The position numbers were made by a program, and so were the translations under genes. DNA of 64,000 bases from Telmatospirillum siberiense (lineage in GTDB: Bacteria; Pseudomonadota; Alphaproteobacteria; Rhodospirillales; Magnetospirillaceae), in contig NZ_PIUM01000031.1 in the NCBI RefSeq assembly GCF_002845745.1, forward strand, positions 1 through 64,000, in the 5' to 3' direction. Shown piece after piece: positions 7,935 through 16,587 of the stretch (position 1 is its first letter; every line of letters starts with the position of its first letter). Under the pieces are notes generated by a model. The model searched no databases. It saw nothing but the letters and a program-made list of their open reading frames with translations, and was not told the DNA's origin.

Positions 7935-9779
7935 ATGCAGGCGAACGACGCCGACCGTCTCTTTGCGACCGCCATCGAGCGGCATCAGGCGGGCGACCCG
8001 GCCGGGGCGATCCCCTTCTATCAGCAAGTCGTCCAGCTTTGTCCGGAGGCGGTGGCGCCGCTGGTCAATCTGGGGTTCGCCTGGCAGGGGCTCGGCCGGA
8101 GCGATCTGGCGATCGCCGCCTGCGATCGGGCGCTTCTGCTGGAACCTGATAACGCCGCGGCCTGGTCCGGCCGCGGCGGCGCCTGCATGGAGCTCGGTCG
8201 TCCGGACGCCGCGATCGCCTCCTTCGTCCGGGCCATCCTCGCCGATTTCTCCAGCACCGAGGCCTTGAACAATCTCGGTCGCGCGCTGGCGGTGCAGGGC
8301 AGGGCGGAGGAGGCGACCCGCATTCTGCGCCGGGCCGTCGTTCTGGGTCCCGACAATCCCCAACCCTACAACAACCTGGGCGCCGTGCTGATCGGGGCCG
8401 GCGCCGTCGCCGAGGGGCTCGTCGCCTGCGCCAGAACCCTGACCCTGGATCCCGTCAATCCGGAAGGGGAGAACAATCTGGGCAACGCCCTGATGGAGCT
8501 GGACCGGCCCGAGGAGGCGATGGCCGCGTTCGGCCGTGCCCTGGCTTTGCATCCCGCCTTCCCCGAGGCCTGCACCAATCTGAGCGGCGCCTTGATCGAT
8601 GCCGGGCGCTGTCCGGCAGCCGCTCTCGTCTGTGCCCGCGCCATCGCTCTCTCGCCCGATGACGCCAGGTCCTACAACAATCTGGGCAACGCCCTGTACG
8701 GGACCGGCGCGCTCGACGCGGCGGCGCGGGCTTTCGGCCGGGCGCTCCGTCTGGCGCCCGATGACGCCGAAATCCATTACAACGCCTCCGCCGTTCTTTT
8801 GAAGCAGGGACGCCTGCGGGAAGGCTGGGTGGAATTCGAATGGCGCAAACGCACCGAGCGCAGCGCTTTCCGCAAAATGCCGCTGCCCGGACCGGAATGG
8901 GACGGCGGGCCGCTTGCCGGACGGACCTTGCTGCTTTATGCCGAGCAGGGTTTGGGCGATGTTCTGCAGTTCGCCCGGTATGCCCCCCTGATTGCCGCGC
9001 GGGCCGGGGGGGGCGTTTTGCTCAGGGTCTATCCCTCCCTGGTCCGGCTGATGTCCGGTCTTCCCGGCCTTGCCGGCGTGATCTCCACGGACGATCCCCT
9101 GCCGCCCTATGACTGCCATCTTCCGCTGATGAGTCCGCCCTACCGCATGGGCACGGTGTTGGACGACATTCCCGCCCCTAATTCCTATCTCGGGGCGGAT
9201 TCGCGGGCGACGGAGCGCTGGCGGGAAAGACTGGATGCCCAACCCGGCTTGAAGGTGGGCATCGCCTGGGCGGGCGATCCCAGGGAGCACCAGCGGGGGG
9301 CCCATCTGATGGACCGGAGACGGAGTTTGCCGCTGTCCGCTTTTGACGAGGTCGTCCGCATCCCCGGCATCCGCTGGGTCAGTTTGCAGAAAGGGGCGGC
9401 GGCGGCCCAGGTCAAGGCGGCGCCCTTCGGCTCGGCGTTGTTCGACCCGATGGACGAGATCTCCGATTTCGCCGATACCGCCGCCCTGATCGCCGCGCTC
9501 GATCTGGTGATCTCCGTCGATACCTCGGTTGCCCATCTGGCCGGCGCGCTGGGCAGGCCGGTCTGGATCCTGTCGCGGTTCGACGGCTGCTGGCGATGGC
9601 TGGAAAGCCGATGCGACTCCCCCTGGTACCCTTCGGCCCGCCTTTATCGGCAGCCGGCCTGGGGGGACTGGCCGTCCGTGCTCGCAACCGTGGCCTCCGA
9701 CCTGGAGCGGTTGGCCGCACGGTCTTCGCTGGGAATAACCCTGCCGGGGAATAAATATTCAGATGACGCTCTGCGCTGA
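7935..9779 (+). CDS. TPR-repeat protein with C-terminal GT9-like glycosyltransferase domain
   Basis: The 614-residue protein is modular. Residues 1 to about 300 are tandem TPR units (recurring YNNLGAVLIGAG, ENNLGNALMELD, YNNLGNALYGTG). Residues about 310-600 match the glycosyltransferase domain fused to TPRs in many Proteobacteria: LLYAEQGLGDVLQFARYAP, KVGIAWAGDP, VSLQKG, LDLVISVDTSVAHLAGALG and SPWYPSARLYRQ. The last part resembles the nucleotide-sugar-binding half of heptosyltransferase (GT9) folds. No signal peptide, so it is cytoplasmic. Acceptor and sugar are unknown. The next gene downstream is a giant Ser/Thr-rich autotransporter, which makes protein glycosylation a plausible role (inference). 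Confidence 0.85.
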   Translation: MQANDADRLFATAIERHQAGDPAGAIPFYQQVVQLCPEAVAPLVNLGFAWQGLGRSDLAIAACDRALLLEPDNAAAWSGRGGACMELGRPDAAIASFVRAILADFSSTEALNNLGRALAVQGRAEEATRILRRAVVLGPDNPQPYNNLGAVLIGAGAVAEGLVACARTLTLDPVNPEGENNLGNALMELDRPEEAMAAFGRALALHPAFPEACTNLSGALIDAGRCPAAALVCARAIALSPDDARSYNNLGNALYGTGALDAAARAFGRALRLAPDDAEIHYNASAVLLKQGRLREGWVEFEWRKRTERSAFRKMPLPGPEWDGGPLAGRTLLLYAEQGLGDVLQFARYAPLIAARAGGGVLLRVYPSLVRLMSGLPGLAGVISTDDPLPPYDCHLPLMSPPYRMGTVLDDIPAPNSYLGADSRATERWRERLDAQPGLKVGIAWAGDPREHQRGAHLMDRRRSLPLSAFDEVVRIPGIRWVSLQKGAAAAQVKAAPFGSALFDPMDEISDFADTAALIAALDLVISVDTSVAHLAGALGRPVWILSRFDGCWRWLESRCDSPWYPSARLYRQPAWGDWPSVLATVASDLERLAARSSLGITLPGNKYSDDALR

Positions 9780-9828
9780 AGTCTTGGCCTCTTCGGTCGA
9801 AAACTGGCGCCTCCCCAAGCGACGGAAC

Positions 9829-9870
9829 ATCAACCCGCGCCGAGGCAAGTTCAACGCGGGTTGATATTAT
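9829..9870 (+). terminator. Probable transcription terminator after the TPR-glycosyltransferase gene
   Basis: A perfect 11-base inverted repeat (ATCAACCCGCG at 9829-9839 and CGCGGGTTGAT at 9855-9865) with a 15-base loop lies 50 bp after the stop codon and runs into ATTATTTAT. The T content of the tail is moderate. Confidence 0.6.
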
Positions 9871-10234
9871 TTATCCATTGATTGCCTTGTTTTCCCCTGT
9901 GTCATACCAATGTATTCGCGGAAAGAGGTTCGGCTCGGGCTTGTGGGCGGGGGCCGGGTAACCATCAAGATGTTCCCAGGGCAGTCGAAGGGAACCAGCA
10001 GAAAAAGCGATGCGGATGGCCCTCGTCAAGGAAGAGAAAGGCGGGGTACGCCTTCAGGCAAGATATCGCAGAATGGGGCGTTTCGACGATTTGAGCGATT
10101 TTGGTTGAACGAACTCCCGAAAATGGAGATTGTTCACTTATCTTGAAACCCAAGATTTCTTATTTTTTCATTTGCTTAGTTAATGGTTGTTCAGATTTCG
10201 TGTGGGTGTGTTGTCATCGTGGGGTGGGGGCGTG
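9871..10234 (+). other. Intergenic leader before the autotransporter gene
   Basis: About 360 bp without a convincing gene. Three short frames occur here on both strands, but none has a ribosome site or recognisable product. The right half is AT-richer than the surroundings and should hold the autotransporter promoter. A small stem ATCTTG/CAAGAT (about 10140-10156) followed by TTCTTATTTTTT could be a weak terminator or an RNA leader element. Confidence 0.4.
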
Positions 10235-13200
10235 GTGCAGGCGGGGATTGGGCGTAAAAAGCTGCGGTTGCGGCAAGTACTTTTGTCGGGGACGTCTCTG
10301 GCCGTAATCGGTACGGCTCTGATTGTCGTCGATCAGGCCGGGGCGGCCGATATAACCATCAGCAGTTCCATCACCACTGGCACCCTGTGGAGCGCGACGG
10401 CTTCTCCCGGGAGCAATCTTACCGTCACCTCCTCCGGCACCATCAACACCACCGACGCTTATGGCGTGACGATTACCGGGACCGCCGGTTCGCAGTTGGG
10501 CACGCTGTTGAACAATGGTCTGATCGCCGACCCGGCGGCAAACGGCCGAGCCATCTTTATCCAGGCCGGCAGCGTGGCGGCCGTCGTCAACCACGGCACC
10601 ATCAGCGCCGGCACCTACGCTATTTGGAATGCCGGATCCATCGGGACGATGACCAACAGCGGCCTGATTTCCGGGCGGAGCGTCAACCAGGCGACGATCG
10701 GCGTCCTCTCCAATTCCGGCACTTTGACCTACAGCAGCTTCACCTACGACAACGAATCGCAAATAGGCACGCTGATCAACAGCGGGCTGATCTACGGCGA
10801 TCGCGCCGTCTACAGCCAGGGCACCATCGGTACCCTCGTCAACACCAACATAGGGACCATCTCGGGCACCATCCACGCGATCACCATTACCGGTGTCGGC
10901 GGCATCAATTCGATCGCCAATTCCGGACAGATCATCGGCAACATCCTCAATTCCGGCACGATCGCCCTCGCCATTGCCGGTGGCGCCCCCGGCACCGTCG
11001 GCACGCTGACCGGTACGCTGGGCAGCATCGGCACCATCACCAGCGCGCAGGCCGGCCTGCTGTTCACCTCGGGCAACGAATATCTGAACGATTCGATCAA
11101 CGTCGGCACCAACACGGTCAGCAACATCGGCGCTTCGCTGACGGTGGGCAACACGCTGAGCATCACCGGCACCTTGGCCCAAACCGCCGGCACCCTGTCG
11201 CTCAACCCCGGCGCGGGGCAGCTCGTGGTCAACAGGCCCGTTCTTCTTACCGGCGGCACCGTCGTCTCCAACGAGGTCGCCACCAGCAATTACATCGCCG
11301 GAAACTATACTTTGGTGTCCGGCGCCGCCGGATCCAGCTACTCCGGCGTCACCCTCATCGACAACTCCATCACCGGCCTGTCGGCGGTCACCAGCGTCAG
11401 CGGCAACAACATCGTCACCACCGCCAACAACGACTATATCGGCGGCACCCTGGCCAGCCTCGGCAATACGGGCAGCATCGGCGGAGCCACCTACGGCGTC
11501 TATGTCGCGGCGACGGGATCCCTGGGCACGTTGACCAACAGCGGCACCATCGGCGGCTCCTCCGAGGCGATCTTCAATTCGGGGACCATCGGCTCCCTGG
11601 TCAACAGCGGCGTCATCGCCGGAAAGATCGAGAACGCCACCGCCCTCGACCTGACCATCAGCGGCGGGAACGGCGCCACCATCGGCACGCTGACCGGCTC
11701 CACGCTGACCAACCAGGGCAGCATCGTCAATACGCTGTCCAACCTGGTGTTCGCCAGCGGGAACCTGCGGCTCAACGACAATATCAATGCCACCGGCCAC
11801 ACGGTGGTCAACAGCGGCGCCTCGCTCGCGCTCGATTCCATCGTCAGCATCACCGGGGCTTACAGCCAGACGGGGGGTACCCTGCTCATCTCCCCCACCC
11901 TGGGCGGTCTGGTGGCCAGCGGCGCCGCCAACCTCTCCGGCGGCACGGTGTTGTCCACCTTCTCGAACACCGGCAACTATCTGCAGGGGACCTATACCCT
12001 GGTCAGCGGCTCCAGCCTGAATTTGAGCGGCGCCACCGTATCGATCAACAGCATCGCGGGCTTGTACGACAGCAGCAGCATCGTCGGCAACAGGCTGCTG
12101 CTGTCGCTGACCAACGACTATATCGGGGGCACGCTGACGACGCTGAGCAACGCCGCCACCATCACCGGCGCCAGCACCGGTCTTTATGTCGCCACCACTG
12201 GCCGCATCGGCACGCTGACCAACAGTGGCACCCTGGGCGGCGGGCAGTTCGGCATCAACAACCGCGGCACCATCGGCACGCTGGTGAATTCCGGCCGGAT
12301 CACCAACAGTAGTTTCACCGCCCTGTGGAATCAGGGCAGCATCGGCCAACTGGCCAATAGCGGCACCATCGTCAATAGCAGTTGGGCCATTCTGAACAGC
12401 GGCACCATCGCCACGCTGACCAACAGCGGCATCATCAGCGGGGCCGGCAACGCCATTCAGAACAATGGCGTCATCACCCTGGTCAACAACAGCGGCACCA
12501 TGTCCGGCGGCAGCAACGCCATTGCCGGCACCATCGCCACCATCGTCAACAGCGGTCTGATCCTCGGCAACATCAACAAGAATGGCGGCGGCAGCATCTC
12601 CACCATCATCGGCGGCAGCGCCGGCACCGTCGGCACCTTCACCGGCTTCAGCGGCGGCAGCCAGGGCACCATCGGGGCCAGCGGCAATCTGGTGTTCGCC
12701 TCCGGCGCCTTGTTGCTGAACGACACCATTACCGCCGTGGGCATTGCCGCCAGCAGCCTGACCGTCAGCAATACCGGTGCCGATATCACCCTGTCCAACC
12801 CGGTGAGCATCATCGGCAATTACAGCCAAAGCGCCGGCACGTTGTCATTGGGCAGTACCGGCGAACTGGTGGTCAGCCAGGCGGTCAGCATCACCGGCGG
12901 AACCGTCGCCGTCCCGTTGTCGGCGACCGGCAATTATTTGGCGGGCTCCACCGGCCGCACGCTGGTGTCCGGCGGGATCGGGTCCCGCTATGGCGGCGCT
13001 TTCGTCAGTTCCGGCGTCACCGGCCTTGATCTCGGCGGCGTCGCGACGGGGACCAATCTGCTTCTGAGCTACGCCAACGACTATGTCGGCGGCACGCTGG
13101 CGTCACTGAACAACACGGGATCGATCAGCGGGAGCAATTACGGCCTCTATGTGGCCGCGACCGGTGTCCTCGGCACGCTGACCAACAGCGGCACCTTGTC

Positions 13201-15634
13201 GGGCAACCTTTATGCCGTCGACGCTGTGGGCAGCCTCGGCACCATCGCCAATAGCGGATTGATCGCGGGCAACATCTCTTCCAGCGGCGATCTGATCATC
13301 GTCGGTGGGACGGGCAGTACCGTCGGCACCCTGACCGGTGCCGCCGGCGGTCTCGGCACCATAACGGCGACCGGCCTCGCCTTCACCTCGGGCGCCCTGC
13401 TGTTGAACGACAATATCACGGTCGGCTCCGGGACCGTGGTCAACAGCGGCGCCTCGGTCCAGCTCAACACCATCGTCAGCATCAGCGGCAATTACGGTCA
13501 ATCCGCCGGTACGCTGACGGTGCTCAATGCCGGCGAACTGGTGGTCAGCGGCGCGCTCGACATCGGCGGCGGGACGGTGGTTTTGGACCCCTCCAGCGAA
13601 ATCCTGGTCGGCGGCCTGATCACCATCACCGCCAGCACGGTGGTGGCGGCGCTGTCCAGCACCGGCAATTATCTGGCCAACGGCGCCGGCCAGACCTTGA
13701 TCAGCGGCGGAGTGGGGTCGTCGTACTCGGGGATCACCCTTTCTTCGAGCATGACCGGCCTCGCGGTGCAAAGCACCAACACCGGCAACAGCCTGGTGGT
13801 TCGTTATCTGAACGACTATGTCGGCGGCTCGCTGGCCAGCCTTTCCAATACCGGGTCGATCACGGGAAGCAGCTATGGCGTCTATGTGGCGTCTTCCGGC
13901 AGTATCGGGACTCTCACCAACAGCGGCACCATTTCCGGCACCACCTTCGCCATCGAAAATCTGGGCAACATCGGTCTTATCGCCGATAGCGGGCTGATCG
14001 CCGGAGACATCCATTCGTCCGGCGCCCTGACCATTGCGGGGGGAACGGGCGGTTCCGTCGGCACTCTGAGCGGAACCTCGGGTAACCGCGGCACCATCAA
14101 CGCCTCCGGGGTGACCTTCGTCCCCGGAAATCTGCTGCTCGACGACGATATCATCGCCAACGGCGGCAGCGGGCTGGTCACCAACAGCGGCAGCGTGCAG
14201 GTCAACCGGCCGGTGAGCATTTCCGGCAACTATGTGCAGACCTCGTCCGGCAGGCTGGTGGTGGGGGTGGCCTCGACCAGCAGTTACGGACAGTTGACGG
14301 TTTCCGGCTCGGCCAGCCTGTCGGGGGCGGTGACCATCGTCGCCATCAGCGCGGGGACGATCAGCAAGGGCGATACCTTCAGTATCGTTTCGGCGGGAAC
14401 GCTGTCGGCCAGCAATCTGGCGGTCGGCGTTTCCGGCGAGGGCAATAGTTACAGCATCGTCGGCAACGAACTGGTGGTCACCGTGGGGGCGACCACCGTT
14501 ACCTCGTCGTCGGCCTGGACGGACAAGGCGGCGGCGGCGGGGGGCGGCGCGACTCCGGTCGGCCCTGTTCTCGATAGGCTGTCCACGATGACCGCCTTTC
14601 AACCACTGCTGACCAGCCTGGCGGCGTTGCCCGTCGCCTCCCAGGGTCATGCCTTGAAGCAGTTGGGGGTGGCGCAGATCGTGCCGCAGGTCGGCGCGAC
14701 CGCCGTTCTGACGTCGCCCACCACCGCGGTGATCGAACAGCATCAGCTCTTGCTGTCGGACAGCGGGGCCGAGGCCGGCCGGGCGGCGGGTTCGGATGGC
14801 GGGCAGAAGGCCTTGTGGGGTCAGGTGCTGGGCGGCACGGCGACGCGGGACGGCGGCTATGCGTCGACGTCCTACGGAGTGCTGCTGGGCGGCGATCTGA
14901 CGCTGGGCGAAAACGGGACGGGCGGTCTGGCGGCGAGTTGGCTGCGCAGCAATGCCAAGGGCAAGGGTGATGGATCGGGCAACCGGACGACGGCGGACAG
15001 CTATCAACTGGCGGCCTACGGCGCGTGGCGGCCGCAAGGGGGGGCGGCGTTCCTGACCGGGCTGGCGGCTGTCGGCCAGAACCAGTTCGACCAGAAGCGT
15101 GCCATCGATTTCCTGGGCCAGACGGCGAAAGCCTCCTACGACGGCCAGCACTATCAGGCGAAGCTGGGGGCGGGCTACGACGTCGCCTTGCGGAACGTTC
15201 CCTTGGTCGGCCTGGCCACGGCGACGCCCTTGGCCAGCCTGCAATATGTGCGGAGCGAACTCTCGGGCTACAGCGAAAGCGGTGCCGGCGTGGCCGATCT
15301 GACGGTGAAGTCGAAGGGATTCGACTCGGTGGAAAGCGAGTTCGGCGGCCGCCTGGCGACCCGTTTTACTCTGCCCTGGGTGATGCTGGCCACCGACATC
15401 CAGGCCGGCTGGGTTCATTCCTATACCAACAGCCCGGTGGCGGTCTCGGCGACGATGGGCGGGGTTTCCTTCGTCACGCGGAGCGATCGTCCGGCGGCGG
15501 ACGGCGCCCGCATCGTGTTGGGGGCGAGCCTGGAGAAGACGGACGATCTGTCGATCCGCGTCGAATATGACGGCGACTACCGCGAGGATTACCGCAGCCA
15601 CACCGGGCTCTTGCGGATCCGTCAGGCCTTCTGA
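10235..15634 (+). CDS. Giant autotransporter adhesin (beta-helix passenger plus outer-membrane barrel)
   Basis: A type V secretion protein of about 1800 residues. N-terminus: Arg/Lys-rich segment then hydrophobic core and AGAAD cleavage site (KKLRLRQVLLSGTSLAVIGT). Passenger: roughly 1430 residues made almost only of Ser, Thr, Gly, Asn, Ile, Leu and Val with phrases such as GTLTNSGTI and NYLAG, as in beta-helix adhesins. Linker: PVGPVLDRLSTMTAF to LLLSDSG. Barrel: from ALWGQVLGGTATRDGGYAS to the C-terminal RIRQAF ending in Phe. GTG 10235 is chosen because it starts the signal peptide and follows a G-rich stretch; the frame extends to a TTG at 10187. No protease triad is seen, so an adhesive or structural role is likely. 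Confidence 0.86.
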   Translation: MQAGIGRKKLRLRQVLLSGTSLAVIGTALIVVDQAGAADITISSSITTGTLWSATASPGSNLTVTSSGTINTTDAYGVTITGTAGSQLGTLLNNGLIADPAANGRAIFIQAGSVAAVVNHGTISAGTYAIWNAGSIGTMTNSGLISGRSVNQATIGVLSNSGTLTYSSFTYDNESQIGTLINSGLIYGDRAVYSQGTIGTLVNTNIGTISGTIHAITITGVGGINSIANSGQIIGNILNSGTIALAIAGGAPGTVGTLTGTLGSIGTITSAQAGLLFTSGNEYLNDSINVGTNTVSNIGASLTVGNTLSITGTLAQTAGTLSLNPGAGQLVVNRPVLLTGGTVVSNEVATSNYIAGNYTLVSGAAGSSYSGVTLIDNSITGLSAVTSVSGNNIVTTANNDYIGGTLASLGNTGSIGGATYGVYVAATGSLGTLTNSGTIGGSSEAIFNSGTIGSLVNSGVIAGKIENATALDLTISGGNGATIGTLTGSTLTNQGSIVNTLSNLVFASGNLRLNDNINATGHTVVNSGASLALDSIVSITGAYSQTGGTLLISPTLGGLVASGAANLSGGTVLSTFSNTGNYLQGTYTLVSGSSLNLSGATVSINSIAGLYDSSSIVGNRLLLSLTNDYIGGTLTTLSNAATITGASTGLYVATTGRIGTLTNSGTLGGGQFGINNRGTIGTLVNSGRITNSSFTALWNQGSIGQLANSGTIVNSSWAILNSGTIATLTNSGIISGAGNAIQNNGVITLVNNSGTMSGGSNAIAGTIATIVNSGLILGNINKNGGGSISTIIGGSAGTVGTFTGFSGGSQGTIGASGNLVFASGALLLNDTITAVGIAASSLTVSNTGADITLSNPVSIIGNYSQSAGTLSLGSTGELVVSQAVSITGGTVAVPLSATGNYLAGSTGRTLVSGGIGSRYGGAFVSSGVTGLDLGGVATGTNLLLSYANDYVGGTLASLNNTGSISGSNYGLYVAATGVLGTLTNSGTLSGNLYAVDAVGSLGTIANSGLIAGNISSSGDLIIVGGTGSTVGTLTGAAGGLGTITATGLAFTSGALLLNDNITVGSGTVVNSGASVQLNTIVSISGNYGQSAGTLTVLNAGELVVSGALDIGGGTVVLDPSSEILVGGLITITASTVVAALSSTGNYLANGAGQTLISGGVGSSYSGITLSSSMTGLAVQSTNTGNSLVVRYLNDYVGGSLASLSNTGSITGSSYGVYVASSGSIGTLTNSGTISGTTFAIENLGNIGLIADSGLIAGDIHSSGALTIAGGTGGSVGTLSGTSGNRGTINASGVTFVPGNLLLDDDIIANGGSGLVTNSGSVQVNRPVSISGNYVQTSSGRLVVGVASTSSYGQLTVSGSASLSGAVTIVAISAGTISKGDTFSIVSAGTLSASNLAVGVSGEGNSYSIVGNELVVTVGATTVTSSSAWTDKAAAAGGGATPVGPVLDRLSTMTAFQPLLTSLAALPVASQGHALKQLGVAQIVPQVGATAVLTSPTTAVIEQHQLLLSDSGAEAGRAAGSDGGQKALWGQVLGGTATRDGGYASTSYGVLLGGDLTLGENGTGGLAASWLRSNAKGKGDGSGNRTTADSYQLAAYGAWRPQGGAAFLTGLAAVGQNQFDQKRAIDFLGQTAKASYDGQHYQAKLGAGYDVALRNVPLVGLATATPLASLQYVRSELSGYSESGAGVADLTVKSKGFDSVESEFGGRLATRFTLPWVMLATDIQAGWVHSYTNSPVAVSATMGGVSFVTRSDRPAADGARIVLGASLEKTDDLSIRVEYDGDYREDYRSHTGLLRIRQAF
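11429..14500 (+). repeat. Large internal repeat units of the autotransporter passenger
   Basis: Each unit begins with the protein motif NDY(I/V)GG(T/S)L at nucleotide positions 11429, 12113, 13076 and 13811, giving units of 228, 321 and 245 residues plus a last one. Every unit runs through the same order: TGSI..YGVYVA, GTLTNSGT, NSG.I.G.I, GGT/GGN, VGTLTG, L.FASG..LLND, VSI.G.Y.Q, TGNYL, LVSG. A partial, more diverged unit precedes them. DNA identity between units is only partial, so homogenisation is not recent. Confidence 0.65.
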
Positions 15635-15652
15635 TCTCCGAGCGGGGTGAGT

Positions 15653-15671
15653 GGGGTGGGACCATCACCCC
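15653..15671 (+). terminator. Weak hairpin after the autotransporter gene
   Basis: Arms GGGGTG (15653-15658) and CACCCC (15666-15671) lie 19 bp after the stop and are followed by GTCCCTCTT. The short stem and poor T-run make a terminator role uncertain. Confidence 0.3.
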
Positions 15672-15684
15672 GTCCCTCTTACAG

Positions 15685-16587
15685 GTGCCCGAAACCGTGG
15701 ATCGACGGCGGCGGCCCATTGCATTATCTTGCGCCCTCGTGACCCTTTTCGATTCAGACACCATCCGCGCCTCCTTTTCACGACCGGCCGTCATCCTGTC
15801 GATCGTGCTGCATATTCTGCTGGTCTATGTCCTGCTGAACGAGGAGTTGCTGTGGGCCAAGCTCCGGCTTGCGGCCGAGTTGCCGCAGATGGAGGTGGAA
15901 CTGGTCCCCGAACCGCCGAAGCCCCAGCCGCCCAAACCACCGCCAGCCCCGAAGCCCGAGGAAGCCAAGCCGGAACCGCCGAAGCCACAGGCCGCTGAAC
16001 CGCCGCCGAAGCCGGCGCCCGAGCCCCCCCCTCAGCCCGCACCGCAGCGGGCGGCGCCCCTGACGCCTCCGCAGTTGGTTCCCGGACGCCTGGCGGAACG
16101 TTCCTCCATTCCACATCCCGCCTCCCGCAATGGGGCGGGGGGAACCGAGCATGCCCCGGTCATGTCCACCGGGCCGGGGATCACCCTGGTGCCGAAAGAA
16201 CAGGCCAAGGAGGGCAAACACGGCTCGATCGGTCCGGAAGGCCCCGAACTGACGCAAAGCGAACAAGACGTCGTCCTTGCACAGATCCTGAAATATTGGC
16301 ATGTCGACTTCCATTCCCCGGAAGCCCACGGCCTGGTGTTGCAGGGAACTTTCTATATCCAGGCAGACGGCACCCTGATGTCGCCGGTCAACAAGAACGA
16401 TCCCTGGGATCCGGGTGCGGTGGTCGAGGGCTATCGTAACCTGGGTCCGCCCGGCACGTCCTATCGCCGGGACGCGATCGACGGCTTTCTGCTGGCTCTG
16501 CGTCTGTGTCAGCCCCTGCAACTGCCCTCCGGAAAGGGTCCCTGGCCCCGGAGGATCGTCATCCGTTTCGCCTTCGATTCTTTATGA
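15685..16587 (+). CDS. TonB/TolA-like energy transducer protein
   Basis: One membrane helix (RPAVILSIVLHILLVYVLL, about residues 33-52) is followed by a long Pro/Lys/Glu-rich rod (PEPPKPQPPKPPPAPKPEE and similar) and a small C-terminal domain (DVVLAQILKYWHVDF to RIVIRFAFDSL). This is the layout of TonB and TolA proteins that span the periplasm, but the C-terminal domain is not the canonical YP..A..RR form, and the ILKYWHVDF helix recalls TolA. The start is uncertain: GTG 15685, 15697 or 15739 are all in frame and none has a good ribosome site. The gene is 51 bp after the autotransporter and overlaps the convergent symporter gene by six bases at its 3' end. Confidence 0.72.
   Translation: MPETVDRRRRPIALSCALVTLFDSDTIRASFSRPAVILSIVLHILLVYVLLNEELLWAKLRLAAELPQMEVELVPEPPKPQPPKPPPAPKPEEAKPEPPKPQAAEPPPKPAPEPPPQPAPQRAAPLTPPQLVPGRLAERSSIPHPASRNGAGGTEHAPVMSTGPGITLVPKEQAKEGKHGSIGPEGPELTQSEQDVVLAQILKYWHVDFHSPEAHGLVLQGTFYIQADGTLMSPVNKNDPWDPGAVVEGYRNLGPPGTSYRRDAIDGFLLALRLCQPLQLPSGKGPWPRRIVIRFAFDSL

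Noticed and set aside
9882-10153. Three overlapping short frames before the autotransporter
   Set aside because: No ribosome sites, no recognisable product, and mutual overlap on both strands.
10214-12829. Very long antisense frame under the autotransporter (871 codons), and a similar one at 13103-15601
   Set aside because: The passenger repeats (GGC, ACC, AGC codons) leave the opposite strand open. The products are repetitive Asp/Gly/Ala strings without features.
11429-14500. CRISPR-like periodicity
   Set aside because: The repetition is coding (autotransporter units of 228-321 residues), not short identical repeats with spacers. No CRISPR array was seen anywhere in the window.
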